A DNA stretch of 64,000 nucleotides from Agelaius tricolor (GCA_023055355.1 JALJCS010000009.1:47150501-47214500); one strand, 5' to 3'; numbered from the stretch's first letter, positions 1-12,418 are shown. Translations and numbers: made by a program. The notes: generated by a model not told the origin, from the letters alone.

Positions 1-1789
1 TTCTGGCTGTCTAAATGTTTTCTCTGCCTTCCCCCACGATTCTTCTTTTCCTTTCAAGAAATCAATGGCATGACTCATTTCCCACCCTGTGACTTGTTCC
101 CTTGGGCTAAAGCTGCAGGAGCCTGGCCACTGTGTCCTACAGCTTCCTCCCAGCTTGCTTGCTCAGGTTTCCTCCTCAGGCAGTGGACATGGTGAGCAAT
201 TCTTTCTCACTGCCATAGGAGCAGGGATGAGATCAGAGCCTGAACATGGGAATTTGTGAAAGACTCTGGATCCCCAGCTGGATCCTGACATGTTCAGTCC
301 CTTTTTCCTGCAATAGTTCAGAGCTTGTAATTCTGTAGACAATTCCTCTATTCTTACGCTGACTTGGGTCAGAAAAGTCCATTTTGAGTGTTCTTGATCA
401 TCACAGGTGGCTCCCAATGCCTTCTCTGTCTAAAAGCATGAAATCATGGGATACAGTTGTAACACAATTCAGAATTCAGCTAAGATGAACCATTGCTAAT
501 TTGTCAACTGTCAGCACTTTATCTTGTAATTCTGTTTACTTTGAGGGGTATGCCTTTGGGATATATTTAAAATAGAGAGTCTTGACTGTTGTTCAATAAA
601 AATCTTAGTGGTCTTTAAAGTATGAAGAACTCCTTACCCTGAGCTAAGTTTCTGTGGGGAATACAAGAGACCTTTTTCAGTTTTTGAGAAAAAAATATTT
701 TTGGTGTTGAGAAAATCTAGAGTGTGGTTTCACTCTTCTCCTCCTAGAATCCTGTTTTTCTTGAATTAAGAAAAGCATTTTTTCCCTATAAACACCTGTC
801 ACAGTATCTTTTTTTAATCAGACATCTAAAAACAAAATTAAATGAGATTGGAGTATTCTTCCTCCTTTTTCGCCTCAGCACACTTGCCTGGCAAATAAGA
901 CTTCATGTGTGACTTCAATGTGAGTTTTATATAAAAATTATGGAATAGTCAGAGCCCTGACTATTTTATTTGCACACCTAGAGTGTCTTATCTATTTTAA
1001 TTTTATTGAATGAGATTGCAGTTTCAGTAAAGACAACCACACAATCATATTTCTTTTGCATCTTGTGCCAATAACCTGATTTTTGACACTGCAAATGTTT
1101 AACAAAATACAACTTATTTCACCCAGCTTCCAAACTTCTGGCTTTTGCTTTCCTGTTTGAGAAGGATGAGGCACAATTAAATCCTGATCTTTGCATTTTA
1201 TTTGAACCTATTTGTTCAACTTTTTTTGCCCAGCTAGAAGGATGCTCTGAATTAAAATTTCAGTGCTAGCTGACATTAGGTTCATTGCAGATAGTTTTTT
1301 TGTTTGGGGGTTTTTTTTCCTGTTTTTCCCTGCTCTTCATCTTGGCCTGCTGGGGTTGTTTCTCTCCATATGTGTCTGTAATGCCTGCCCCTGACACACC
1401 AGAAGAGGGCAGTTGGAATAAGCTCATTGCTAAAGCATATGGAACACGTTCTGGAAAAACATGAAGCCAGGGAAAATGCAGCTGTGGAGCACAAGCCCTA
1501 CCTGAGGCCAACTGTGCTTTGTGTACATACTGTCCAAACTGGGAGAGAGCACACAACACAGGGGATGGAGAGCTGGATTAGCACCTCCTTCAATCTCCAG
1601 GCAGATGTTCAGCTCCATGTACCCTGTCAGCTCTGTACCAGGTCATGACCAGTAATGGGATGAGGCCTTGCTGCAGCCAAATGTGTTGAAAACAAAGTCA
1701 ATTTAATCAGAGAAACAGTTTAGCCAAGTTTGACTTTTCAGTATAATCACTCAGGGAAGATTTCAAACTTTGCAGAAGCATGGCCAGCA
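1..1789. other. Non-coding single-copy stretch, no gene seen
   Basis: AT-rich sequence without a recognisable gene or repeat family. A T/G-rich run occurs near 1296-1330. The region 1266-1660 has overlapping open frames on both strands (up to 97 codons) that resemble no protein I know, have no splice or initiation context and are best explained by chance. Confidence 0.6.
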
Positions 1790-1980
1790 GGTTTAGATTG
1801 GATATTGGGAAGAAATTCTTGCCTGTGAGGGTGGGGAGGCCCTGGATCCCTGGAATTGTCCAAGGCCAGGCTGGATGGGGCTTGGAGAAATTTGGGGTAG
1901 TGGAAGGTGTCCCTGCCCATGGCCGGGGTGGAACCGGATGAGCTTCAAGGTCTCTCCCAAACTAAGCCATTCTATGACAT
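1790..1980 (+). mobile_element. CR1 LINE, 3'-end fragment (5'-truncated)
   Basis: About 190 bp match the 3' tail of an avian CR1 non-LTR retrotransposon. The order is typical: a TTTAGATTGGATATTGGGAA segment, then a CCTGGAA...TGTCCAAGGCCAGGCTGGATGG segment, then GGTGTCCCTGCCCATGGC, a GATGAGCTTCAAGGTC segment and a terminal CCATTCTATGA. It holds no coding capacity, as expected for the short 5'-truncated insertions CR1 usually leaves. A second CR1 of a different 3' type starts about 125 bp downstream on the same strand. Confidence 0.9.
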
Positions 1981-2106
1981 ATATTGAGGATTGCTGCAAC
2001 CCACTTATGGCTGCAGGAAGGTCAGTAAGTGAAAAGGGGACTCCTTCAAAATAAAACATGACTGCCCTGGTAGAGTGATGTTTTAGAGTAGAGCAAACAA
2101 AATGTG

Positions 2107-2499
2107 TGAAGGGTCTGGAGGGAAAGGATTGTGAGGAGCAGCTGAGGGCACTTGGTCTCTTCAGCCTGGAGGAGACTGAGGGGAGAACTTGTTGTGGTCT
2201 TCATCTTCATGAGGGGCAGGCACAGATCTTTGCTGTTTGGTGACAGTGACAGCACCCAGGGAATGGTGAAGTTCCAGGGGGCTCTAGGCTGGCCATCAGG
2301 AAAAGCTTCTCCTCCCAGTAAGAGGTCAGGTACTGAACAGAGTCCCCAGGGAACCATCAGCCTGACAGAACTCAAAAAATGTTTGAACAATGCCCTCGGG
2401 CACAGGTTGTGACTCTTGGGGTGTCTGTGCAGGGCCAGGAGTTGGACTCAATGACCCTGATGGATCCCTTCCAACTCAGCAGATTATGTTATTCCATGA
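2107..2499 (+). mobile_element. CR1 LINE, 3'-end fragment (about 390 bp)
   Basis: A longer 5'-truncated CR1 tail. It contains the GTCTCTTCAGCCTGGAGGAG block that lies just downstream of the CR1 ORF2 end, a middle part with the ACAATGCCCTCGGGCAC motif, and a 3' end reading GGGCCAGGAGTTGGACTCAA then GGATCCCTTCCAACTCAGCA and ATTCCATGA. This tail differs from the CCCATGGCAGGG type seen at 1790-1980, so the two belong to different CR1 subfamilies. ORFs of 86 to 114 codons across it are repeat-derived. Confidence 0.92.
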
Positions 2500-3852
2500 A
2501 AATAGAGCCAAATGTCTGTATAGAATAAGGAATGAAGGGATTGAGAGGACTTCTGTGAAAAAGAACTTGAAAACAGAGTAAAAGATAATGTCCCAAAAGC
2601 TACGTAATTTGACAAGTGACTTTTAGATAAAATGTTTCTTTTCAAAAAAGATACTTTTTTTTTTCACTAACAAAAAAAGAGGAGACACTGTGGAATTTCC
2701 TTTCCTTTTTAATGTTGCCTCAGTCCCTGTAACCCAGTGTTATGTCCAATTTGGCTATTTTACAAGCACATCTTAATTGACAAGAATAGCCTTGTGTCTT
2801 CCTCCTGAGACTGAAAAGTTCACCTGAGGTTCTTCACATTATCAACTATAAAAATATTCCACAAGGAAAATTAATTATTAAAAATTAATTGATTGATACC
2901 AGGATCAGATAATGAGCCCAGAGAGTTTGAGGCTTTAGGTAGGCATCACTGGGAGTCTTCTCTATTTCAAATATTTGCACTCTTGGCTCACAAAGAAGTG
3001 CAAGTGTAGTTGGATATTCAGATTCTATGTTGAAACTTGTAGAGCAGGTATTTTTTAATCACTTAAGGGCTAAAACATAAAGAGTCTGAATAGACATCAA
3101 TCATCAAATCTCCTGCAACTCTTGCTTGCAAGAGATGTAAGAAGCAGCATGACTTTCCACGGCAGGTTTGCATTTTCTAATGTTTTGCAAAGTCCACATC
3201 AACAATCATGTGGGTTTGCTTTCTTATAAAATCTTTATTGTGGTTTAGCTCCAGTTTCAGTACTGTTCTTGGATTGGAAGTGTGCACCAGCTCATCAGCC
3301 AGAATGCTTTTCTCTGGAACACATTTTTTTCAATTTCAGAGCAGAAACAGGAGTAACTTTTTTTTTTTTTCAGATCTGTCTTCATCTGTTGTTATCAGAT
3401 TTCGTTGCTCAGCCACATTCTAGAGTGCACACTCAGTGATGTCAAAAGAGTTTTGCTTTAGACATGTTGTTACAAGCAAAAAATGATTAGATGTGTTGGA
3501 GTCCAAATAGTTCTCAGTTCATGCATCCTCAATCCATCAATACCGTGTGTTTTAAACAACTCATTTGGAAGGCAGCCCAGCATGCTGACTTTATCAGGAG
3601 TATTACGTGCATTTTTAGACTCAGGCACATACAGTCCTTATGCACAGAAGAAAAATCCTCCTGCACAGCCAAGATCATCTTCTGTGTTACAGCAGCACTG
3701 TCTGGAGCAGCTGTGCTGGAAATCTGAATGTGTGCTGCTTGTGCATATGGATATTCCTTGACACTCAAAGTTTTTATCCATAGTGAACGTGGCTGTGGGG
3801 GGCACTTACACATGAACATTTTTTTAGCTGATCCAATACATGTGTGTTCATT
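2500..3852. other. Non-coding single-copy stretch
   Basis: AT-rich DNA with no gene seen. It holds a T13 tract at 3358-3370 followed directly by CAG. That looks like a splice acceptor, but nothing downstream supports an exon. Short overlapping ORFs at 3483-3819 lie on both strands and have no recognised homology. Confidence 0.6.
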
Positions 3853-4060
3853 GGCTCATGGAATGGCTTGGGTTGGAAAGGACTTAAAGCTCATCCAGTG
3901 CCACCCCTGCCATGGTAGGGACACCTTCTACTAGCCCAGATTGCCTCAAGCCTTGTCCAGCTGGCCTTGGGCACTTCCAGGAATCCAGGGGCAGCTGCAG
4001 CTTCTCTGGGCCCCCTGTGCCACTGGTGTTTGAGCCCTTAAAGCAAATTTTTGTGTTGAG
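3853..4060 (-). mobile_element. CR1 LINE 3' fragment, reverse orientation
   Basis: Read on the plus strand it begins with the reverse complement of the CR1 3' terminus (CTCATGGAATGGCTTGGGTT) and continues through AAAGCTCATCCAGTGCCACC, CCTGCCATGG and a CAGCTGGCCTTGGGCACTTC segment. The last 35 bases (about 4026-4060) are strongly diverged. It lies opposite in orientation to the CR1 copies at 1790 and 2107, so it is an independent insertion. Confidence 0.9.
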
Positions 4061-6206
4061 GAAGTGGAAAGTGTCCTCAGATAACAGTGATTTGAGGAGC
4101 TAAATTCTGACCTGAAGTGACCATGATAATTCTTATCCCCAGTGTTGCACTCAGTTTAGGCCCTCTGTAGAGTAAATATGGCTTAGATTAAATTATGGCT
4201 CTGTGCACCTGAAGAAACCAGTGGTATGTGTTTGTGTCACAATGCTTCCATCTTCTGAGAGTGGAAAAAAAAATAAGACAAGAAAAAAGTTTGTTTTCAG
4301 TTGCATGTTTGTTTGCTTTTTTCTCTGAGTTGTGATTCACTTCTGGGATATTTGTGCTGTTTGCAACAAACTTGACTGTGGTTTTTCATGAGGAAGCAAT
4401 CAGGTAGAAATGTGCAATTTGAAAAGGAAGACAAAGGTTCTTCACAAGAAAACCCTTCTTTTGATGATACTGACCCTTCTGATGGCCAAATAGCATTCAT
4501 TTGGCTGATGGTAAATGCTAGTTTTCTGATTTTGAATATACAGAAAAAAGTTTTCTTTTCAGTCTTAGAGTGGCTGTTTAAAAAGTAATAGTACATAATA
4601 TAATTTAATTTTTTCAACCACTTTAGACAGATTTATGATAGGCCAAAGGACGTTCTATAAGTCTTGTCTTGAATGGAGTGCTAACCTTTTTCTCACTGAA
4701 GCCTGTGGACAGCAGTGTTAGAGCAAAGCTGTCTCCCATGTGCATTAGTGTTCAAAATTAGATAAGGATTTTTATTCACCAAGATTGTACTTTGAAGTGG
4801 TCCCAGCACCATGAATTATCTCATTAAAGGTGCTTTACTGGATTTTATATGGCAAACACTTGAAATTTCCTGTCATTCTGGAGTAACATGCTGCTGTCTG
4901 CTTCAGTCATGTCTGATGATCTCACAGGGGAGATTTTTGCAGAACTGAACCTTTAGTCTGCTTTTGTTTCACTGCCAAGTTGTTTCATATTGAGCTTCTC
5001 AACAGAATTCAGAAAGAAAAAACATTTAGGATTTGAAAAGACTTTGTGGAAAATTTCATTGAACAGTCTACACAGTACAGAATCTTTGAACGTAAACCCG
5101 TTTTGTTTGGTTTTGTATTTTTTTGTTTACAATAGTACCTTTTTTTTCCTTTCAGGGTTTTCATAGAAATACTGGTGAATACTCTGATGAATCCTAGTCC
5201 CTGATATGATTGAGAAGCAGGGAAGTTACAGTCCTACAGTGCAGCCATTTGTTTAGTATATTCCAGCAGAATTTCCAGCAAAATATTTTGAAATAATAGG
5301 GATTATCATCCAAAGCTGGCCAAGAATCAGAGTCTTGCATAACCAAGGCTCTTGGGGACTCTTTTTTTAAAGTTTTTTTTCCTTTTTTTTATCATGTACC
5401 AAAAAAGAGACGTAATGATCCCTTCTCTGTTCTGAAATATCCTTCACTGGAAATGTCAGGAACTGTGTCTGCTCTTCAATGATCTTGCATGAACTTTGAA
5501 GTCTGAATTTAGAGGTAATAGTAAACTTGAAAAGGGAAATTAGGATGATTTTTCTTTACAGGAGCTCTGCTGGAAGGAGAGGGTATCCCTTAAGCACCTT
5601 CTGTGCAGAAATTACCTCAGTTGTTCTAGAACAGATTCACTGTGTTCATTTACATCAAAAAATCCTCTCATTTAAGGGAAAGTTTGTGTTCTTAGTGCCT
5701 CCCAGCTGGGGATGCTTATGATCTCTTAATCAGGGCAGGATGACCTGCAGTGCTTCTTGTCTGGACTCCACAGTGTCCCATAATATATCCACAAGTTCCA
5801 GCACCTGCATTATGGTCATTTTGGAGTATTGAATAATGCAAGATCAAACTGAGATACTGAGCATGCAGAGTGAAGGGCTGAAGGAAATCTTAGGAATTCT
5901 AATTTATAAGGAGTGACACTGAATCCAGTCTTATAGGATCATTTGAAATGTTGATGTTTTAATGCCAAAAGGGGCTCCTAGCTCTTTTATAAATAAGTTG
6001 TCTTAAGGATGACCTACTCAGCATGTAGTGGTTAGCTCAAGACTTCTAGAATAAAGACTAACTCCACTAAAAAACACATTGGAGAAAAGGAGAAATCAAA
6101 AGTTATGTCTGAAAAATAGCAGATAATGGGATTTGGATTCCAGCCTCATTTTGCAGTGGATGTGTGCTAATTTTTGTGTGATGTACTGTGGGTTGGTTTT
6201 TTTCTT

Positions 6207-6219
6207 GGGGGGGGGGGGG
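6207..6219 (+). repeat. Poly-G tract (G13)
   Basis: An uninterrupted run of 13 G follows a T-rich stretch and precedes a GTTTGTTTGTTTTGG low-complexity run. A run this long could form G-quadruplex structure, and its length in the assembly may be unreliable. It lies about 170 bp upstream of a 25-base poly-C run and is complementary to it. Confidence 0.95.
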
Positions 6220-6380
6220 TGTTTGTTTGTTTTGGTTTTTTGTCTTTTCTTAGGGTTTGATGGGACATTCAATTCTTGAGATGCTGACAGTGTAACACCT
6301 TGAAATCACAGCAGAACTGTCATTTCATTTCACTTTAGTCTGGGTAAAGCTGAGCTACTGCTCCTCCTTCCTTTTCCTTT

Positions 6381-6412
6381 CCCCCCACCCCCCCCCCCCC
6401 CCCCCCCCCCCC
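6381..6412 (+). repeat. Poly-C tract (C6-A-C25)
   Basis: Six C, one A, then 25 consecutive C, preceded by a polypyrimidine stretch (CTCCTCCTTCCTTTTCC). It is the longest G/C homopolymer in the window and a likely site of sequencing or assembly length error and of polymorphism. Pairing with G13 at 6207-6219 is possible in single-stranded form. Confidence 0.95.
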
Positions 6413-7103
6413 ATGGGAAACATAAATTAGTCCATTTGAATGAAATAAATTGCTGCTTTTAAGTACACTTTAGGAAACCTTGAGCCAATGCTGTTTTGAG
6501 CAGCAGTAAGGTGGGCAGATCTTTGCCAGATGTCTCCATCAGCCTTCCTCTTTTGCATCCCCTGAGGGAAGGAGGGCAGGACAGAATCCCAGTGTTCTGG
6601 CAGAGTGAGGACAAGGCACTAAGGAGATTTCTTGGTAGCCCTTTAGAAAATGGGAAAAGCAGCTGAGGGTCCTGCAAAGCAAAGCACAGCAAGGAGAAAC
6701 AGAAGTAGAGGGGAAGCCATCAACCCACTCACCTCCTGGGAAGGGCATGGAGATAATCAGGGACTGTTTGGGGGAGGACTTTGCTTTGGGAGGGGAAATG
6801 ACAACTGAAGGAGAGATGAAAAGGTTTATTTGTTGACACTGAGCACAAATGATGACTCTCCCTGCAGATCCATCTGACATCAGAGGGATCTCTGTGTGGG
6901 TGGGAAGCCAGAATTTATAGTCATTAAAGTTTTGTGCATTCTGGGTGAGTGGGGAAATGGCCAGAAACTATGTTCGCGCTACTCAAATAAAGGTGAAAAA
7001 TCCTCCAGCACCTCACAGGCTCAGCTCCAGCATTGGATTGTCAATATAATTGTGAGGGAAGCCCTGTGGTATTACCTAGTTGCTATTAATTAGTATTAAT
7101 TTT

Positions 7104-7154
7104 GAACATGGCCTGGATTGGAAGGGACCATAAGGATCATTTAGCTCCAACCTC
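7104..7154 (-). mobile_element. CR1 LINE, terminal 3' remnant, reverse orientation
   Basis: About 50 bp resemble the reverse complement of the CR1 3' end: GGCCTGGATTGGAAGGGACC, then a TAAGGATCATTTAGCTCCAA segment and CCT. It is too short to assign to a subfamily. The similarity stops abruptly, which fits a very short 5'-truncated insertion or a deleted copy. Confidence 0.75.
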
Positions 7155-8001
7155 TTTATCCTGATATTCAGCTCTTTTTTTCCCTTGGCTATCTTGTGTG
7201 TAGTGCCTTCTACATGCACACCCACTGAAAAACATGAAGAGGTAGGCAATGAAATATTGTGACCTTGAGCTTAAAATGAGAGTAAATCAGTAAATTTCAC
7301 TCAAATGGCAATTTTTTGGGTCCTATGCCGCTGCTAGTCTATATTAGAGAAGGATTTTTTGAGAAAAGATAATCTCACCTGTTGGATCACACAATCAAAA
7401 CAAATTACCTGCTACAAATATTTTCTTTCCTTTCTGAAAGTGCTAAAGTGCTGCAATGGATTGCCCTGAGGGACTGTGGGATTGTCATAGCTGGGGATCC
7501 CCAGAAGTCATTGTAAAGTTTTATGGGAAGGAGGAAGGGAGAAATTAATTTAAAATCTTTTTCATAAGAATATTTGAGAATATCCATAGGTTTTTTTGTA
7601 TAGTGGTCTTGTAACTCTGTGATTATTTCCCATTCTCTTTCCCACTCAAATGACTGTATCATGTTACCTGTTTCCAAAATCCCTTTACCTTAAGTGTTTG
7701 CAGAGATATCTTCACAATTACTCTAAATTAACTACTTTTAAAGCTATTTCTTAAAATATCACTTGGGACCAGAAAAAACACTTAAAATTAATGTGACACA
7801 GACTCTTGTCCCATGTGTTTATCCTTGCTCATGTGGTTCACACATGGGACATCTTGGCAAAGGACCTTGTTACAAGCACTGGAGCCTTCCACATGAAAAA
7901 GCTTTTTTATATCGTACGTTCCCTAATATGAATTTTAACCCACTCCTTAAATTTTAATGCTGTCTGTGTGAATAATGTACTATTCTGGAAAGAAAAAATT
8001 G
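7155..8001. other. Non-coding stretch with one possible repeat remnant
   Basis: No gene seen. Around 7450-7505 the sequence GGATTGCCCTGAGGGACTGT and following bases weakly resemble an internal 3' region of CR1 (the usual form has GGTTGCCCAGGGAGG). The match is too poor to call. Confidence 0.5.
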
Positions 8002-8128
8002 GAATCACAGAATGGTTTGGGTTGAAAGGCACCTTAAAGATCATCTTGTTCCAACACCCCTGTAGGGACCTTCCCCTATCCCTGGGTGCTCCAAGCTCTG
8101 TCCAGCCTGGCCTTGGACATTTGCAGGC
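8002..8128 (-). mobile_element. CR1 LINE 3' fragment, reverse orientation
   Basis: The plus strand reads GAATCACAGAATGGTTTGGG, then TTAAAGATCATCTTGTTCCA, ACACCCCTG, and CTCTGTCCAGCCTGGCCTTG before similarity ends. These are the ordered landmarks of the CR1 3' tail read in reverse. The terminal octamer is preserved as CACAGAAT. The copy is moderately diverged. Confidence 0.92.
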
Positions 8129-11124
8129 ATGTAGTGTTTAATTTCTGCAGGATATATAAGAAACAATTATATTCAATATAATCTGTTTTAGGGGGGGTGT
8201 GTGAGCAGCCAGGTCTTGGGTACCAGTCCTATGTGTGTGTGATTATGAACATTTCTCTGTTGTAAAGCAAGTCACAAAGTGATTTGAGACACCTGACAAA
8301 TAGATTTGAATCAACACTTCTTGGAAAAGAAAAACAAATTAAAAAAAGAGAGTTTGTAAAAGCCTAAACTGAAAAATATCAACTTTGCCCTGCGTGTGTT
8401 TGTATTGGTGCTAATGAAACATTGAAATGTGTCATATTACATTGTCCTGATGACACAACTTTTCCCCATAAGATCTACAAATGCAGATGAAATCTTTCTT
8501 TGCCGAAAGCTTCTCTTCTTGCCAATTACATTGAACTATTCCCAGCTTACTGGATGAATCCAGTCATATGTAAATACAATTATTTTCTGACTAACTAAGG
8601 ATCAAACCAAGTTGATAAACTTATCACATTTCAATATAAACCTAACACATTTTTTTCAATGAATCCTCCCAAATTCATCACTTCTGTCAAGATGTTGCAC
8701 ACCTAATGTTACTTTGCTATGAAGCTGGGTATTGAATTACACTTAATGCTGCCAAACAGGCAGAAGTGGTGACATTTTACTCATAGAACTGAATAATTAG
8801 ACAAATTGCTGCTTTTATGGTCATCCTAAAAATCCAGAATGCGTGTAGTCTAAGGTACACAACATCATCTTTTCACACTGCAATTGCTTTATCTGCAGTT
8901 CCATCCTTCAAAAAACGAGAATTCCAGACAGCTTGGAAAGCAAAAATTGTAGTTTAAGATGGAAATCTTGAAATAATTAGTTATTTAATGCTCTGAAATA
9001 AGGGCTAGAGGAAGGGGGAGCTCCTTAGCTTTTGTTTTTCTGAAAAAATATGTTGTAAAATATGCAATATTACTCAGTATTCAGTATCATAGAACCTTTG
9101 TAGAGCTGGTGCTTGAAAGGTATGGAACGCAGCCCTAGTCATAAGTTGTCCTTTTTTCCCCTTCCAAATTTCTGCTGGGATTGACCAAATAGAGCTCTCC
9201 AGAATGAATCTCAAATTTGGAAAGAGATGCATGATTTTTCACATCAATGTGGAAACTTGAACAGCTGTAGGAAGCTTTGTGTGCCACAGAGAACTAAATT
9301 TGCTGGAAGAATGAGACAATGTATGTTTGAAGTTAGAGGTCCTAAATAATCCTGAAGAAGGTGTGTTATGGATAGGGAAATTGGGTTACAGAGACAAAAT
9401 ACTCCTGGTGAAAGTTCATCCACAGGATTGGCAATGAGTAGTCCTAATTCTGGTTTTGCCACATACAGGAGTAACTCGTTTCAACAAAGACACAAAAATA
9501 TACGAATGCAAAACTGTGTGTGCAGGATGGAGGAATTTTCAGGGCTGTGAGTGGAAAGGTCATTCTGTCCTGAGAGTGAATCCAATTCAATTCTGTGCTA
9601 AGGCCAAGGAACCTGACTGGCATATAGACTAAAGCCAAGCTCAAGTCTTCCCAGAGAATTTACTGACAGCCATGAATTCAGAGAGTTTCAGGCAATGAAT
9701 TTTCCAAGTTGTGTTGGAGGACTTTCTTTAAGCTACATGAAATGAAAAAGCTGAAAGTTGGAGAAGAACAAGGGGAGATTCATGGACTCATGTGGAGATC
9801 CTTTCCTGACACTGTAATTTCCAAAGCAACAAAAAAAGGCAACCAAAAAAATCCCATTCCTCATCATAAATCAATAAAAACTATCTTTGCATAACATTTT
9901 TATTATTCTGATAACAACAGTTTGACATTTTTGTTTTGGCTCAGTGAAGTTTTTCCTATGCATTGCCTGCTAGCAGGAAAAAAGTTCCATAATTTGCATC
10001 TACTGGAAAGTGCTTCCTTATGATTATTAATGAATGTACACACAGGACAATTTCATGTTTTCTATTCTGAATATTGCTAGACAAGGCAGGCAAGGCAGGA
10101 TGATGATTCAGGTCATGAAAAGAAATTGTTGGTTATGACAACAATAATAATAATAGTTTATTCTTCCTTTTTATTATGGAATTTATCAGTTTTTATTATG
10201 AAGTTATAGATTTTGAAAGGTGACAATTGTGCATGAGAATTTTTTAAAGGTATGTACAGTATTCTGTACAGGCAACAAGCCATTTAAATTCTCACCAAAA
10301 AAATCCTACTGGTGACCTGCTGGAGAGGACAAATCTCCCCACTATTCCCCAGCCTTTGCATCTTACACAAATCCAACCATGGCATTTTAGATCTTGTGCT
10401 AATTGTAATTATGTGCATGTAATGCCCTGGAAAGTTTATTTTAATGATTAAATATCTTTTTCTTTAGGCTGAAGGCCATTTTCCAGTCTAATGTGTGTGA
10501 CTGCAGGTTTATCTGTAATCTCACATGCCTGCCATTTTCACATGCTCCAGATACTTCTGCAAGGAAACATGAAAATTGATGTCTTGCATAGTGATTGCCA
10601 TCTATTTAAATCAGGTTTTGTTTAAATCTGATTAACTCTAGGTTTGCTTCTTTTATATGTCCAATTCACAGTTGGGCTTGCTTTTTCTTCTCTTTGAAAA
10701 CACTATAACCCGCCAAACAATGAGGAAAAAAAGTTTAATTTGAAACCATTTTCATTGTGTTTTGCTATGGATGTTTGTACCAGCAAAAGAGAAGGCTGGG
10801 CCTGCATTTTCCACTCCTGATGTTGATTTAAATTAATCAGATTCTTCTCTCAAGCACTGACAAGTCCACACACCCCCCCGCTAAATATTAAATGTTGACT
10901 TGTGGAGAAAGAGCTCAGGGAAGCCGGGATGGGTCAGAAATTTCCCTTCATTGAAGCCAATCTGACATAAAACATAAACCAGGAAGACAGGGAACTTTGT
11001 TAGGCCTGGTGTTTAATAATAATTTGCAGACATGAATGATATTTTAGGTTCATTTGGAGGTCCAATGAAGTTCTTGCATTATTTAACTGGTTTGTTTACT
11101 CCAAATAACTGTATTGGTTCCTTT

Positions 11125-11180
11125 TTGTATATTACTTGTATATTACCATTTGTATATACTACTTGTATGTTACCACAGAT
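11125..11180 (+). repeat. Imperfect short tandem repeat (TTGTATATTAC-like)
   Basis: Three to four diverged copies of a TTGTATATTAC(CA) unit follow each other, with variants TTGTATATACTAC and TTGTATGTTACCA. Copy identity is low, so this is an old small tandem expansion. An overlapping 65-codon frame is a by-product. Confidence 0.6.
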
Positions 11181-12257
11181 ATGTCGTGGTGGTACTTTTT
11201 TCCCAACATAACTTAGGTGTTTGTGGGGTTTGGTTGTTTTTTGGTTGGTTGGTTTTTAGCATTGTAAAATTTAATCAGCTGAAAAGTTGGTTTTTAATGA
11301 CTTGGATTTGAAAACCAGTTAATTCAAAACACCAAAGCAAAGCCTGGGAGTTCACATAGCAGGCTGGGATCATTCTCTCTCAATTCAATGGATAAAGTAA
11401 GGTAGTCATGGTTTTGCAGATTATTTCAGGGGGAGGGGTAGGACTATGAGGCTCAGAATTGAGCCAGAGGTGAATGGGGTCAAAGTTCTTTCTGCAAACC
11501 ATAAGAGTTTTGGGAAGGGAGCTTGGAAAATTAATAAAGAGAACATGGCCCTTATCTCAAATCTGTGAGACTTGCAATATCTCTTGCAGTAAATGGGAAA
11601 GAACAATATTATTTGTTTTCTGGGCAAACACCAGTTTCAGCCTCAATACAATAAACCTGTAAGCATTTAAAATGCCATCACTTTTTAAGTGTTTGTCCTC
11701 AGTCTGGTTTGAAAAATGTCTTTTCCAGCAGTGTTGCAAGGTGAGAGGAGTTCAAACTGTCAGATTTCCTTACCTTAAATGTCCATTTAATGGCTTAAAT
11801 TGGGGCTATGCAAGGTTACATAGGAAAGGCACAGATTCAAACTCATACAGCCCAAGGAGTATACAGTTTAGGAGAATGGTTCCTGCATGGTGGGAGAAGT
11901 GGCATTCAGTTTAAATGAACAGAGCCACTGGAAGATGAACCTGTGTCACATCTCCTGTTTCCTCTTCCTACCTTGAGTGAGCCACCTCTGTTCCCTGAAT
12001 CACCTGAAAAGCCAGGAGAAGGTATATAGGAAGGGAAATTAATTCAGTAATTGGACTCTCCTGTGAGGCACGAGCTGATGATGTGATATAAGCACTTCCA
12101 TCTCTCCTTCCCTGTTTTCCACAGGTTTTATTCTATGTTTTTCAGTAAGATGACTGTATGGTAAAATAGACATGGTGGGGCTGTGTCTGGGTTATGTTTG
12201 CTTGAGTAAAAGTCCATATGCAGCAGGGAACTGGTTCTCTTAGTAGTTATGCTTTAA

Positions 12258-12418
12258 AAATAGAGATAGATATAGGTATAGATAGGTTGGTTTGTTTTGT
12301 TTGGGGTTATTTTATGGTTTTGGGTTTTGTATTTGTTTGAGGTTTTGTTTTTTTGGGGTTTGTTTTGAATTTTGGTTTTTGTTAGTTTTGTTTTTGGTGG
12401 GTTGGGTAGGGTTTTTTT
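12258..12418 (+). repeat. T/G-rich low-complexity tract
   Basis: About 160 bp begin with a (GATA)n-like stretch (AGAGATAGATATAGGTATAG) and turn into repeated GTTTTG, GGTTTTGTTT and TTTGGGGTTT elements, ending in GGGTAGGG then T7. The strand is almost free of C. The 62-codon minus-strand frame over it (Lys/Asn/Thr/Pro-rich) is a compositional artefact. The clusters of three or four G could allow weak G-quadruplexes. Confidence 0.8.

Larger units (their letters stand above)
4061..7103. other. Non-coding single-copy stretch with G13 and C25 runs
   Basis: AT-rich DNA with no recognised gene. A good-looking acceptor (long T tract then CAG at about 5153-5155) is followed by 13 open codons and a stop; I do not call it an exon. 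The homopolymer pair at 6207-6412 is listed separately. Open frames at 6459-6880 have no recognised homology. Confidence 0.55.

Noticed and set aside
2046..2412. ORFs of 86 and 114 codons at 2046-2412
   Set aside because: They lie almost wholly within the CR1 tail at 2107-2499, which has no coding function.
5141..5197. Splice-acceptor-like T tract and CAG followed by 13 open codons and a stop
   Set aside because: Single motif without coding similarity, branch context or downstream polyadenylation signal; such sites are common by chance.
7450..7505. GGATTGCCCTGAGGG as an internal CR1 remnant
   Set aside because: Short and imperfect, with no flanking CR1 landmarks in order.
9085..9190. ATCATAGAACC... 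as a possible CR1 3' end in reverse
   Set aside because: Only the first nine or so bases fit; the body (TGGAAAGGACC, CCAACCC landmarks) is not convincingly present.
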